From: Thermomicrobiales bacterium
Lineage (GTDB): Bacteria > Chloroflexota > Chloroflexia > Thermomicrobiales > UBA6265
NCBI GenBank assembly: GCA_030447415.1
Contig: JAUJOZ010000008.1
Span: forward strand, 1-64,000
Direction of reading: 5' to 3'
Length of the DNA: 64,000 nucleotides
The notes under the pieces are model-generated. The model saw only the letters and a list, made by a program, of their open reading frames with translations. It did not search any database and was not told where the DNA came from. Below, in pieces: positions 56,320 through 63,993 of the stretch. The translations under genes were made by a program, and so were the position numbers. Numbering within the stretch: the first letter of the stretch is position 1; each line of letters starts with the position of its first letter.

Positions 56320-57036
56320 GTGCCTGAACGAGACACCGAAGCACGTCACCCTGGGGCCTTCATCGCGATCGAAGGACCCGAGGGTGCCGGCAAGAGTACC
56401 CAGGCGCGGTTGCTCGCCGACCTGCTTCGCGCTGAGGGCTACCCCGTCCGCCTGACGCGGGAGCCGGGCGGGACGGCGATCGGCGAGCAGACCCGACGGA
56501 TCTTGCTTGATCACGCCAACGGCGCCATGCTCGCGGCGACCGAGGCATTGCTGTACGGAGCCGCCCGCGCTCAGCACGTCGGCGAGGTGCTGCGCCCGGC
56601 GCTCGCCGCCGGAGAGCTCATTGTCTGCGACCGCTACGCCGATTCCACGATCGCCTACCAGGGCGGTGGCCGCGGTCTACCGCTTGATGCCCTGCTCGCC
56701 GTGCAGCAACTCGCCACCGGCGGCCTCCTCCCCGATCTGCGCCTCCTGCTCGACCTTCCGGTCGAGGTAGGGCTCGCGCGCCGATTCGGTGCACCGGACG
56801 AGGTCAACCGCCTCGACGCCGCGGGCATCGCCTTCCACCAGCGCGTCCGCCAGGCCTACCTTGACCTCGCGGCCGCCGATCCGGACGGTTGGGTGGTCCT
56901 TGACGCCAGCGGGGTGCCCGGCGAAGTGTCCGGCCTCGTGGCCGATGCGGTACACTCCCGTCTTGGTCTGGCTCGTCTCGCCGCCACCGGTGCCGGGGAG
57001 GGCGCCCGCAGCGGGATGGCCGGTGCCCGGTCATGA
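56320..57036 (+). CDS. tmk: thymidylate kinase
   Basis: It phosphorylates dTMP to dTDP. P-loop FIAIEGPEGAGKSTQARLLA, DR(Y/H) motif VCDRYADSTIAYQGGGRGL and TREPGGTAIGEQTR are diagnostic. The C-terminal ~20 residues are an Ala/Gly tail. The start is GTG 56320, three bases after the R3H ATPase stop, and the end overlaps the next gene by four bases. 238 aa, slightly long. Confidence 0.95.
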   Translation: MPERDTEARHPGAFIAIEGPEGAGKSTQARLLADLLRAEGYPVRLTREPGGTAIGEQTRRILLDHANGAMLAATEALLYGAARAQHVGEVLRPALAAGELIVCDRYADSTIAYQGGGRGLPLDALLAVQQLATGGLLPDLRLLLDLPVEVGLARRFGAPDEVNRLDAAGIAFHQRVRQAYLDLAAADPDGWVVLDASGVPGEVSGLVADAVHSRLGLARLAATGAGEGARSGMAGARS

Positions 57037-57365
57037 GGCTGATCATCGCCGTCGTTCAGGCTCGGGATGCCGACGGCCTTCTTGAACGCCTCACCGCGCG
57101 GGGGTTTCGAGCGACGCAGATCAATAGCGCGGGTGGGTTCTTACGGGAGCGGAACGTCACGTTACTGGTGGGCGTTCAAGAAGCGTACGTGGCGGAGGTC
57201 TTGCGCCTCATCAAGCAGAGTTGCCACGCGCGCACCCAGTTCGTCAACCCATTGATGCCGATCGTCGAGCCGGGCGAGTCGTACGTCGCCAACCCAATCG
57301 AGGTTCAGATCGGCGGCGCGACCGTCTTCGTCCTCGGCGTGGAGCGGTACGAGCGCATCGCCTGA
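57033..57365 (+). CDS. cyclic-di-AMP receptor, PII-like (DarA/PstA family)
   Basis: This 110-aa protein matches the small PII-like c-di-AMP receptors: MRLIIAVVQARDADGLLERL, ATQINSAGGFLRERNVTLLVG (the loop carrying the ligand-binding Asn, Gly and Phe) and FVLGVERYERI at the end. These trimers bind c-di-AMP in Firmicutes; partner proteins are unknown. Linkage directly after tmk (ATGA overlap) is the typical context. No c-di-AMP cyclase is in the window. Confidence 0.88.
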   Translation: MRLIIAVVQARDADGLLERLTARGFRATQINSAGGFLRERNVTLLVGVQEAYVAEVLRLIKQSCHARTQFVNPLMPIVEPGESYVANPIEVQIGGATVFVLGVERYERIA

Positions 57366-57447
57366 CCGTTTCGCCGTCGGGGCCAAGGGACAGTCGCGTC
57401 ACCGGCCGGACGTGAGGCGGGAGGCACCGCGGAAGAGGAAATTCGTG

Positions 57448-58512
57448 ATGCTGGAGATTTTGGCCCAGAGCGCCCAACTCCTCATCGCCCTCGCCGGGGC
57501 GTACGTTGTTGCGCTCTGGTTCGTGCTCGTCGTCTGGACGTTCCGCGACATCGAGTCTCGCAGCCGCAACGTCGTCACCCAGGTTGTCTCGACCCTGATG
57601 GTGGTCCTCTTCTTCGTCCCCGGTGTCCTCCTCTACCTGATTCTGCGCCCCAAGGAGACGCTGGATGGGACGTTCCAGCGCTCGCTGGAGGAGGAGTATC
57701 TCCTTCAGGATCTCGAAGAGCTTCCGCTGTGTCCCGGCTGCCGTCGGTACGTCGAGGACGACTTCGTCCTCTGCCCGAATTGTCACGTCCAGCTTCGTGA
57801 GCCGTGCCACAGCTGCAGCCGGTTGGTCGATCTGCGGTGGGCGCTCTGCCCCTACTGCGCGGCCGCCCAGCACGGCAAGACCGCCATCGAAACGGAGCGG
57901 GCGGAGGCCCCCGCCGCCCGCTGGACGGCGCCGTCTGCCCGAACCAGCGGGCGGGCCATCACGCCGGCTGCCCAAGCGGGAGCCGCGGCGGCGACCGAGA
58001 CCGTGCTGACGAGGACCACGGTCGTGCCGGCCGACGGGACGGCGCCCGCCCCTGCCGAACCGCCGTTCCCCAGTTCAGTGCCCGACGACGGCGTTGCGGC
58101 CGAGCCCCAGCCGGCACCGCTGACGCTGTTCGCCGGAGCGAAAAACGTCGTCCGACCGACCGACCGTTTCCGGACGCGCCGCGCAACCCCCCCGGTGAAC
58201 CCGAGGCCAGTGCCGCTTGCGCCGACGGATGGCGTGGCGAGTGCCGCTCCGGCCGATGGCGTGGAGCTCCGCTCGGAACTGACCAATGGGCGCGGCCGCT
58301 CGCTGGCGAGCAGCGACGGGGTTGTGACGCCCAGCACCGATGGCAATGGTCACGGCGGCAACGGCAGAGGCGACGGTCGCAAGCCGACCGTGGACCCCGA
58401 GCTCGAGCACCTGGAGCCGCTGACGTTGGTGCCGGCGGACCCAGCTGGGAGCGCTGAAGAATCAGGCAAGCGGGACCTCGTCCTCGCCAAGCCCCCGGTC
58501 GACCGCGACTAA
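57448..58512 (+). CDS. membrane-anchored double zinc-ribbon protein
   Basis: Two N-terminal hydrophobic segments (LLIALAGAYVVALWFVLVVW and VVSTLMVVLFFVPGVLLYLI) are followed by a soluble region with four CxxC pairs: CPGC, CPNC, CHSC and CPYC (about residues 94-144), a double zinc ribbon. A ~210-residue Ala/Pro/Thr-rich tail completes 354 aa. The layout fits DZANK-type cytoplasmic adaptor domains tethered to the membrane; the function is unknown. ATG 57448 is chosen over the earlier in-frame GTG on the basis of the hydrophobic start. Confidence 0.7.
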   Translation: MLEILAQSAQLLIALAGAYVVALWFVLVVWTFRDIESRSRNVVTQVVSTLMVVLFFVPGVLLYLILRPKETLDGTFQRSLEEEYLLQDLEELPLCPGCRRYVEDDFVLCPNCHVQLREPCHSCSRLVDLRWALCPYCAAAQHGKTAIETERAEAPAARWTAPSARTSGRAITPAAQAGAAAATETVLTRTTVVPADGTAPAPAEPPFPSSVPDDGVAAEPQPAPLTLFAGAKNVVRPTDRFRTRRATPPVNPRPVPLAPTDGVASAAPADGVELRSELTNGRGRSLASSDGVVTPSTDGNGHGGNGRGDGRKPTVDPELEHLEPLTLVPADPAGSAEESGKRDLVLAKPPVDRD

Positions 58513-58656
58513 CCGACCCGTCGACGAGCTACCCAAGGGACCGGCGCCACGGCGATGCGGCCCGGGCGGCGGCTGATTTCGATCCCGCCGCTAAGACGCC
58601 TTTGCGGTCTCCGGGTGATTGCTTGGCGTAGGCTCCCGCCGAACCCGGACGAGCTG

Positions 58657-58696
58657 CCCTCTCCTGCGCACTGGGAGAGGGGTCGGGGGTGAGGGC
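58657..58696 (+). repeat. CCCTCTCCC/GGGAGAGGG intergenic repeat, copy 2
   Basis: CCCTCTCCTGCGCACTGGGAGAGGGG followed by TCGGGGGTGAGGG is the same class of imperfect palindrome as at 46889-46930. It lies 48 bases left of the insertion sequence. Confidence 0.65.
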
Positions 58697-58780
58697 CGAC
58701 GGCCGTGACGGGAGCGCTCCGTGGTCACCCGGGTGCCGTATTAGAGCGTGTTGCAAAACCCTCCCGACGCCTGTGTTGGC

Positions 58781-59419
58781 CTAGGATTCGGCACCCGCCC
58801 ATTTGAGCAGCAGGACCAGCGCACCGCTTCCCACGCCGACGGCGACCACCCCCAACACCGCACCGGCGACCACGGTGATCGCGCTCCTCACCTTGCTCAA
58901 CCCGAGGGCCTCGCGCACGGCGACGAAGCCGGCCGCCAGCCGCCACGCGATGATGACCGGAAAGACGGCGAAGCCAACCGGCTGCGATACCAGGGAGAGG
59001 GCGGCCGCCGCCAGGACGAGCAAGCCCGGCACGGACGAAAACGCGAGCGGGCGCACCACCTGCCCGCAGGTCGCCGACCCGCCTAACGCGAATCGGCCCA
59101 GGAGGTAGATCGCGGACGAGGCGGCGACGAAGAAGACGAGCTCGCCTGCCAGGCCGAACAGCGCGCCCTCCCACGGGTTCCAGCCGAATGCGAGCCCCCG
59201 CATCACGCCCCCAACCGCGTGCGCCACGCCGAGGAGTGCCACGAGCCAGAGGGCGTGCGGAGTCGCATCGGCGTCCTCTCGGAGCTCCGCGTAGACGGCC
59301 CCGTCGAGGCGGGCGGCGCCAGCCACGCGACCCGGGAGGCCGATGGCGGCTGCCGCCCCGCGCCGCCCCGGATCGCACCTCCCGACGGCTCCGGAGCGCG
59401 CGCCATCGCCATGCTTCAC
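58781..59419 (-). CDS. YIP1-family membrane protein, apparently inside the IS element
   Basis: From LPGRVAGAARLDGAVYAEL onward the 212-aa reading is a five-helix YIP1-like protein: ALWLVALLGVAHAVGGVMRG, LVFFVAASSAIYLLGRFAL, LLVLAAAALSLVSQ and SAITVVAGAVLGVVAVG. GTG 59419 is only a working start: a zinc-knuckle-like RCPICGYPIAG (59436-59468) precedes it in another frame, so an N-terminal zinc ribbon has probably been separated by a frameshift. The stop is 20 bases from the left inverted repeat. It may be a passenger gene. Confidence 0.6.
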   Translation of the reverse strand: MKHGDGARSGAVGRCDPGRRGAAAAIGLPGRVAGAARLDGAVYAELREDADATPHALWLVALLGVAHAVGGVMRGLAFGWNPWEGALFGLAGELVFFVAASSAIYLLGRFALGGSATCGQVVRPLAFSSVPGLLVLAAAALSLVSQPVGFAVFPVIIAWRLAAGFVAVREALGLSKVRSAITVVAGAVLGVVAVGVGSGALVLLLKWAGAES

Positions 59420-59512
59420 GCTGGAGCGTCCGCAACCCTGCGATGGGGTAACCGCAGATCGGACAGCGCTCGCTCCGCCTTGGCCTGTCGCACCGACCGC
59501 GTGCCGGCCCGG

Positions 59513-60327
59513 TCAGCCAGTCCCCGGGGCGAGGAAGCGCAGACAGAGCAGGGCGCAGGCCAGGTGGAGTAGCCCCCGGAGCAGGTCGGCGCGTCGCTCG
59601 TAGCGCACTCCCAGCCGACGGCACCGCAGCAGCCACGCCTGCGTCCGCTCCACCCAGCGATGCCGGCCAAGCCGCTCGCTCGAGTCGATGCCGCGTCGTG
59701 CGATGCGTGGGGTGATGCCGCGGGCACGGAGCGCACGGCGTAGGACGGAGTAGTCGTAGCCCTTGTCGGCATGGAGCTTGGCCGGGCGCTTCCGGGGTCG
59801 GCCGGGTTTGCCGCGTGGAGCAATGATTGGGGGGATGGCATCGACCAACGGGAGGAGCTGGGTCGAGTCGTGGGTGTTGGCCGCCGAGAGCCGGACGGCC
59901 AGGGGGATGCCGTACCGATCCACCACCAGGTGGTACTTGAAGCCGCGTTTGCCCCGGTCGACCGGGGTCGGGCCGGTCTGCTCGCCCCCCTTTTGGCCCG
60001 GACGCTGATACTGTCCAGACTCGCGCGGCTCCAGTCGATGACCGCTTGATCCCCCAACCAGTTCAAGACCCGTTCGTGCACCTTCTCCCAGACACCGGCC
60101 GCCTGCCAGTCCCGTAGGCGTCGCCAGCAGATCCAGCCGCTGCCGCAACCGAGTGCCATGGGGAGCATCCGCCAAGGAATGCCAGTTTTGAGGACGAAGA
60201 CAATGCCGGCGAGGGCGGCGCGGTCGGGAACACGCGGCCGGCCGCCCTTCGGCCTGGGTGGTTCCTTGGGGAGGAACGGTTCGATGGCCTCCCAGAGAAC
60301 GTCGGACACCAACTCTGCGTGCTTCAT
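59513..60327 (-). CDS. IS5-family transposase, two frames joined by -1 frameshift
   Basis: The first frame (from ATG 60327) gives the N-terminal domain LVSDVLWEAIEPFLPKEPPR, the helix region PRVPDRAALAGIVFVLKTGIPW and the first catalytic Asp in AVIDWSRASLDSIS. At AAAAGGGGGG (minus strand, 59994-59985) translation must slip to the -1 frame, which continues TPVDRGKRGFKYHLVVDRYG, the second Asp in LHADKGYDY and the Glu in RHRWVERTQAWL, ending at 59513. This is the usual programmed-frameshift organisation of IS427 elements, so the enzyme may be intact. Confidence 0.85.
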
Positions 60328-60510
60328 GGGCCGGATGATGCCACACCGCTCGGGTTTTGCAACGCGCTGTTAGTCTCCCCCCTTCTCCGGTCCTATCGCC
60401 GGGGCGATGGGCCATGGACCCCGCGATTCGGTCCTACCGCCGGTGGACGGATGAGGCGGCGTGAGCCAATAAACGTCGAGGGACGGCGCTAGAACGCTGG
60501 TCGTCCGCGT

Positions 60511-61371
60511 CTAACCCGGACGTTGCGCGCGCTGGTTGGGCCTCCGGGTTGGCACCGCGTCGGGGCGGATCTGGAAGTTGAACTTGGTGCGGAACGCCTC
60601 ATAGAAGCTCGTCGTCGCCAGAGTTACCAGCCGGAACGTATGGACGCCGCGGCGTACCTCGACGACGTCGCCGCGCCGCAGCTCGTCCGTGTGGCGGCCG
60701 TCCAGAATCAACGACGCCTCGCGGTCGTTGGCGAGGAGCATCTCGATGAGCGCTTCTTCCGGCGCAACGAACGGTGTGCGGATGGGCGAGTGGCACGAGA
60801 TCGGCACGATGGCGAACCCGCGCACGCCGGCGGTCAGGATCGGGCCACCCGCCGCCATGCAATAGGCGGTGCTCCCGTGGGGCGTGGCGACGATCATGCC
60901 GTCGCCGGGATACGTATTGACATAGTGGCCGTCGATGTAGACCTCGACGTCCACCATGCGGATCCCGCCGCGGATGACCACGTCGTTGATCGACCACCCC
61001 TGATCGAGCACAGCGTCGTCCCGCCGCACCGTTGCCGCCAGCGTGGCCCCTTCCTGCACCGCGTAGCGACCTTCGACCAGCGCCTCCAGCGCCTCCCGCC
61101 ACGCCCGGCGTTCGACGAGCGCCAGAAAGCCGACCTTGCCGAAGTTGATGCCGAGCAGCGGCACGTCCGGGTACGCATTGGCGGCGCGCATCATCAGACC
61201 GTCGCCGCCGAGAACGACGATCGCCTGGACCGACCCGGCGCCGTCGCTCCCTAGCCGCTCCTCGGGAACCACCTCGCATCCACGCTCGCCCAACCACGCC
61301 GCGACCTCGGCTGAAAGCTCCGTCGCCTCCGCCTTGCTTCGTGCCGCGACCAGCCCGATGCTATCGGCCAA
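60511..61371 (-). CDS. nadK: NAD kinase
   Basis: It phosphorylates NAD to NADP. The GGDG motif is in IVVLGGDGLMMRAANAYPDV, followed by LLGINFGKVGFLALV, GWSINDVVIRGG and the signature PGDGMIVATPHGSTAYCMAAGGP split over two strands. 286 aa from TTG 61371, which has GGGAG upstream; the frame is open beyond but not NadK-like. It lies 44 bases downstream of the NrtR-type regulator on the same strand, so the two are probably one transcript. Confidence 0.93.
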   Translation of the reverse strand: MADSIGLVAARSKAEATELSAEVAAWLGERGCEVVPEERLGSDGAGSVQAIVVLGGDGLMMRAANAYPDVPLLGINFGKVGFLALVERRAWREALEALVEGRYAVQEGATLAATVRRDDAVLDQGWSINDVVIRGGIRMVDVEVYIDGHYVNTYPGDGMIVATPHGSTAYCMAAGGPILTAGVRGFAIVPISCHSPIRTPFVAPEEALIEMLLANDREASLILDGRHTDELRRGDVVEVRRGVHTFRLVTLATTSFYEAFRTKFNFQIRPDAVPTRRPNQRAQRPG

Positions 61372-61415
61372 AATGGGCTCCCGGCGTTTCGATTCCCCTG
61401 GTGCCGTCCAACTGC

Positions 61416-62132
61416 TTACGCTCCTTCTGACCAGGGCGGCGTGAGGTACGTCTCGCGATCGTGCCTCGCTCGGAAGCGATACAGCATGGCCGGTCGGTGG
61501 CTTCCCTCGCGTCGCTTGGCGTTCGTCGGGGCGAGGATGCCCGCGGCGATCACCCGCCGGCGAAAGTTGCGCTTGTCGAGCGGCTGGCCGAGGACGGCCT
61601 CGTACGCGCCCTGAAGCTCGCTGAAGGTGAACGTTTCCGGCAGCAGATGGAAGGCGATGGTGGTGTATCCGAGCTTCGCCCGCAATCGTAGCAGCGCGTA
61701 CTCGACCACCATCCGGTCCGCCTCGGACAGTTGCGGCAGCCGCGCCGCGTCGTGCCATTCCCCACCCGGCCGCAACGCCCGGGGCTCGCCGGCGCCGACG
61801 AGACCCAGATAGCCCACGATCACCGTCCAGGCCGGTGGCTCCCCGACGCTGAGGGTATACAGCTGCTCCAGGTAGCGTTCCCGTAGTCCGGCTGCGCCGC
61901 GCACGATCCGTCGCGCGGCCCCGTCCAGCGCCTCGGCGGGAGCCGGCGTCCCGAGGGGCAGCGACGCATGGCCGGCCTCGTCGTGAAGGACGACTTGAAG
62001 CCGGCCGTCCGCGATGGTGAAGAGGACCACCCGAACGTCCAGGCTCGGGCCGATCGCGTCCTGGCCGCCATCGTCTCCGACGACAGGGATCACGTTCGCG
62101 ACCGGCGCGTCGGGGACGACGGGATCCCGCAT
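61416..62132 (-). CDS. nrtR: NrtR-type Nudix-related transcriptional regulator
   Basis: The N-terminal Nudix-like fold ([40 protein letters not shown]) lacks a clean catalytic Nudix box (GX5EX7REUXEEXGU), and the C-terminal winged helix is clear: [28 protein letters not shown]. This matches NrtR, an ADP-ribose-responsive repressor of NAD metabolism. ATG 62132 has GGGAGC upstream and gives 238 aa. Its position before nadK supports a role in NAD(P) homeostasis. Confidence 0.88.
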   Translation of the reverse strand: MRDPVVPDAPVANVIPVVGDDGGQDAIGPSLDVRVVLFTIADGRLQVVLHDEAGHASLPLGTPAPAEALDGAARRIVRGAAGLRERYLEQLYTLSVGEPPAWTVIVGYLGLVGAGEPRALRPGGEWHDAARLPQLSEADRMVVEYALLRLRAKLGYTTIAFHLLPETFTFSELQGAYEAVLGQPLDKRNFRRRVIAAGILAPTNAKRREGSHRPAMLYRFRARHDRETYLTPPWSEGA

Positions 62133-62245
62133 GGGGCTGCTCCCTCGGCTTTCCAGCACCTTCGGTGCAGTGTACGGGAGCCGTCGCGGCACGGGCAAAC
62201 GAGGCCTCGCCGCTGCTGTAGCGGTTGCCAGAGCACCCGGGCGTC

Positions 62246-62274
62246 TTGTGTAAGGGGGGAAAAATTGTTACGAT
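62246..62274 (+). promoter_or_regulatory. promoter of the LPXTG protein gene
   Basis: TTGTGT (62246-62251), 17 bases, TACGAT (62269-62274). Initiation near 62281 would give a leader of about 327 bases, long for a single bacterial gene. Confidence 0.5.
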
Positions 62275-62280
62275 GAGGCA

Positions 62281-62607
62281 CAATGGACGTACAGTCTGTC
62301 CACCGCAGGGGCTAAGGTGGTGCCCCCGCTCAGCGCGTCAGCTGATGCGGTCGGGCAGCCAAGCGGCTCCAGCACCGGCGCAGCGGGACGGTCCAGCGCC
62401 CTCCACTCCGCGGGGGACACCAAACAACCCTGTGGCCCAACGCCCGTATTGGGGCTGGCGTGGGCGAGGATGAGGGCGGGCCGACTGTCAGTTGGGCCGC
62501 TGACTGAAGGAGGTGGGATTCGGGGAAGGCAGCGCCGCCGCCCGGCGGCCGCGTCACGGGGACGGGGGTCCTGGGGAAGACCCCGTGCTTGGGAGGGAAC
62601 CCATCAC
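62281..62607 (+). ncRNA. long GC-rich leader, candidate structured RNA
   Basis: The region between the promoter and the surface-protein ATG has no ORF with a good start but several strong helices. Examples are CCGCAGGGG with the following GCCCCCGC, GGGTCCTGGGGAAGACCCC (about 62565-62583), and a segment CGGGGGACACCAA...TTGGGGCTGG...GACTGTCAGTT that loosely recalls blocks of the c-di-AMP (ydaO) riboswitch, which controls cell-wall genes in Actinobacteria. The similarity is weak and unproven. Confidence 0.3.
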
Positions 62608-63993
62608 ATGAAGCGAATCGCAACCACGTTGCGCCTGATGGCCATGCTGCTCATGGTCGCCGGCGCCTTTGTCACGCTCCGTGGCAGTGCCGCGGCGCAG
62701 GACGACGGCTTCAACGCCGCAGCAACCACGCAGCTCACGATTACCGTCCTCAATTGCCCGGCGGGCACGACCGCCGAGACGGCCACGACAGCAATCTGCA
62801 CGACCCCCGTGCAAGGGGTTGGTTTGACGGTCACGAACACCGCTGGTGGTGCAGTGATTCCCGGTGGGACCGGGGTGACCTCGGCCAGCGGATCGTTCAT
62901 GCTGGACGTGGAGATGGGCACCGCGGTGACGGTTGCTCAAACGACGCTTGTTATCGGGTCGACGCCGCTGAACAACCCGCTACAGGTTGCTGCCGTCACC
63001 GGTCCCACCTCCGTCACCCTCTTTAACGTTGTGGGCGCCAATCCGACGCCGTCCCCGACGCCGTCCCCGACGCCAGCCCCGGTCGTGGACGACGAGACCA
63101 TCCCGAACGTCCAGGTCGCCAAGTTCGTTTGCCCGACGGAGGACGAGAGCCGCGTCGAGTTCGACGCCTTCGTCCCGCAAGCCGGCGATGACTCCGGCTG
63201 CACCGTCGGCGCCGACTACGACTTCACGCTGCTCGACTTCGAGACCGGCGCCGTCGTCGACGCTGGCACGACGGACGAGGACGGTTTGCTCGTCTTCTTC
63301 GACGTCGCGCCGGATGCCTACACGCTGGTCGAGGACAGCAGCGGCGCTGAGTTCGACTTCACCCTGACGGCGGACGGCAAGTTCATCACCGTCATCAACT
63401 TCGTCGCCGAAGCCGCGGCCCCGACGGGCACGCTCGAGCTCGTCAAGCTCTACTGTGGCGACGAGATCGCCGAGACCCAGATCTTCGTCTTCGGCCCCGT
63501 CGCGGCGGCCGGGGAGGACGAGGTGCCCGACACCTGCGTCCCGGGCGCAGCCGACTTCTCGATCCAGCCGTACAGCGATCCGGAGATGGACGCCATCCCG
63601 TTCAGCGTCGACGAGAGTGGCATCGGTACGATCGAGCTGCCGACGACGCACTCGGTGCCGCACATCCTCACCGAGTGGGTGTCGGGCGCTGAGGCGCAGT
63701 TCACGATCGACATCGACGCGGTGACCAAGATCGTCGTCCTCAACGCCGGCGCCGCCCCGACTCCGGCCCCGACGGCCGCCCCGTCCGAGAAGCCGGACGA
63801 CGGCACTGACGATGGCACGGACGATGGCACCGACACCGGCGGGACCACGTCCGGTGACGCGACGACCCTGCCCTCGACCGGCTCCGGCCCGCTGGTGGCG
63901 GACCAGGGCGGGAGCGCGGCGCTCCTCCTCGGCTCCTTCGGCGTCGTGGCCCTTGCTGCCGCGGCCTACACCCGGCGGCGGCGCGCCGCCTAG
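62608..63993 (+). CDS. LPXTG-type cell-surface protein
   Basis: This 461-aa secreted protein has a signal peptide (LRLMAMLLMVAGAFVTL...AAAQ), beta-rich repeats that resemble SpaA/prealbumin-like modules (VVDAGTTDEDGLLVFFDVAP), Cys pairs for disulfides, Pro/Thr linkers (PTPSPTPSPTPAP and PTPAPTAAP) and an acidic GTDDGTDDGTDTGG stretch. The C-terminus is a full sorting signal: LPSTG, a hydrophobic helix and RRRRAA. A sortase would attach it to peptidoglycan, implying a monoderm envelope. ATG 62608 has GGGAGGG upstream. The ligand is unknown. Confidence 0.88.
   Translation: MKRIATTLRLMAMLLMVAGAFVTLRGSAAAQDDGFNAAATTQLTITVLNCPAGTTAETATTAICTTPVQGVGLTVTNTAGGAVIPGGTGVTSASGSFMLDVEMGTAVTVAQTTLVIGSTPLNNPLQVAAVTGPTSVTLFNVVGANPTPSPTPSPTPAPVVDDETIPNVQVAKFVCPTEDESRVEFDAFVPQAGDDSGCTVGADYDFTLLDFETGAVVDAGTTDEDGLLVFFDVAPDAYTLVEDSSGAEFDFTLTADGKFITVINFVAEAAAPTGTLELVKLYCGDEIAETQIFVFGPVAAAGEDEVPDTCVPGAADFSIQPYSDPEMDAIPFSVDESGIGTIELPTTHSVPHILTEWVSGAEAQFTIDIDAVTKIVVLNAGAAPTPAPTAAPSEKPDDGTDDGTDDGTDTGGTTSGDATTLPSTGSGPLVADQGGSAALLLGSFGVVALAAAAYTRRRRAA

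Larger units (their letters stand above)
58744..60369 (-). mobile_element. IS5-family (IS427-like) insertion sequence, 1.63 kb with an extra gene
   Basis: Terminal inverted repeats GAGCGTGTTGCAAAACCC (58744-58761) and GGGTTTTGCAACGCGCTG (60352-60369) match at 16 of 18 positions and are flanked by the direct repeat TTA (58741-58743 and 60370-60372), the TNA-type target of IS427-group elements. Inside lie a two-frame DDE transposase and, between it and the left end, a membrane-protein gene. IS427 elements are usually 0.8-1.0 kb, so the additional 0.75 kb is unusual. No second internal repeat end was found next to the transposase stop. Confidence 0.75.

Noticed and set aside
59416..60327. Continuous 303-aa transposase frame
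   Set aside because: Only its first ~115 residues are transposase-like. After the A/G run the true sequence is in the -1 frame and the remainder is Ser/Arg-rich nonsense.
62281..62607. c-di-GMP or cobalamin riboswitch in the surface-protein leader
   Set aside because: Neither the GEMM core nor a B12 box is present.
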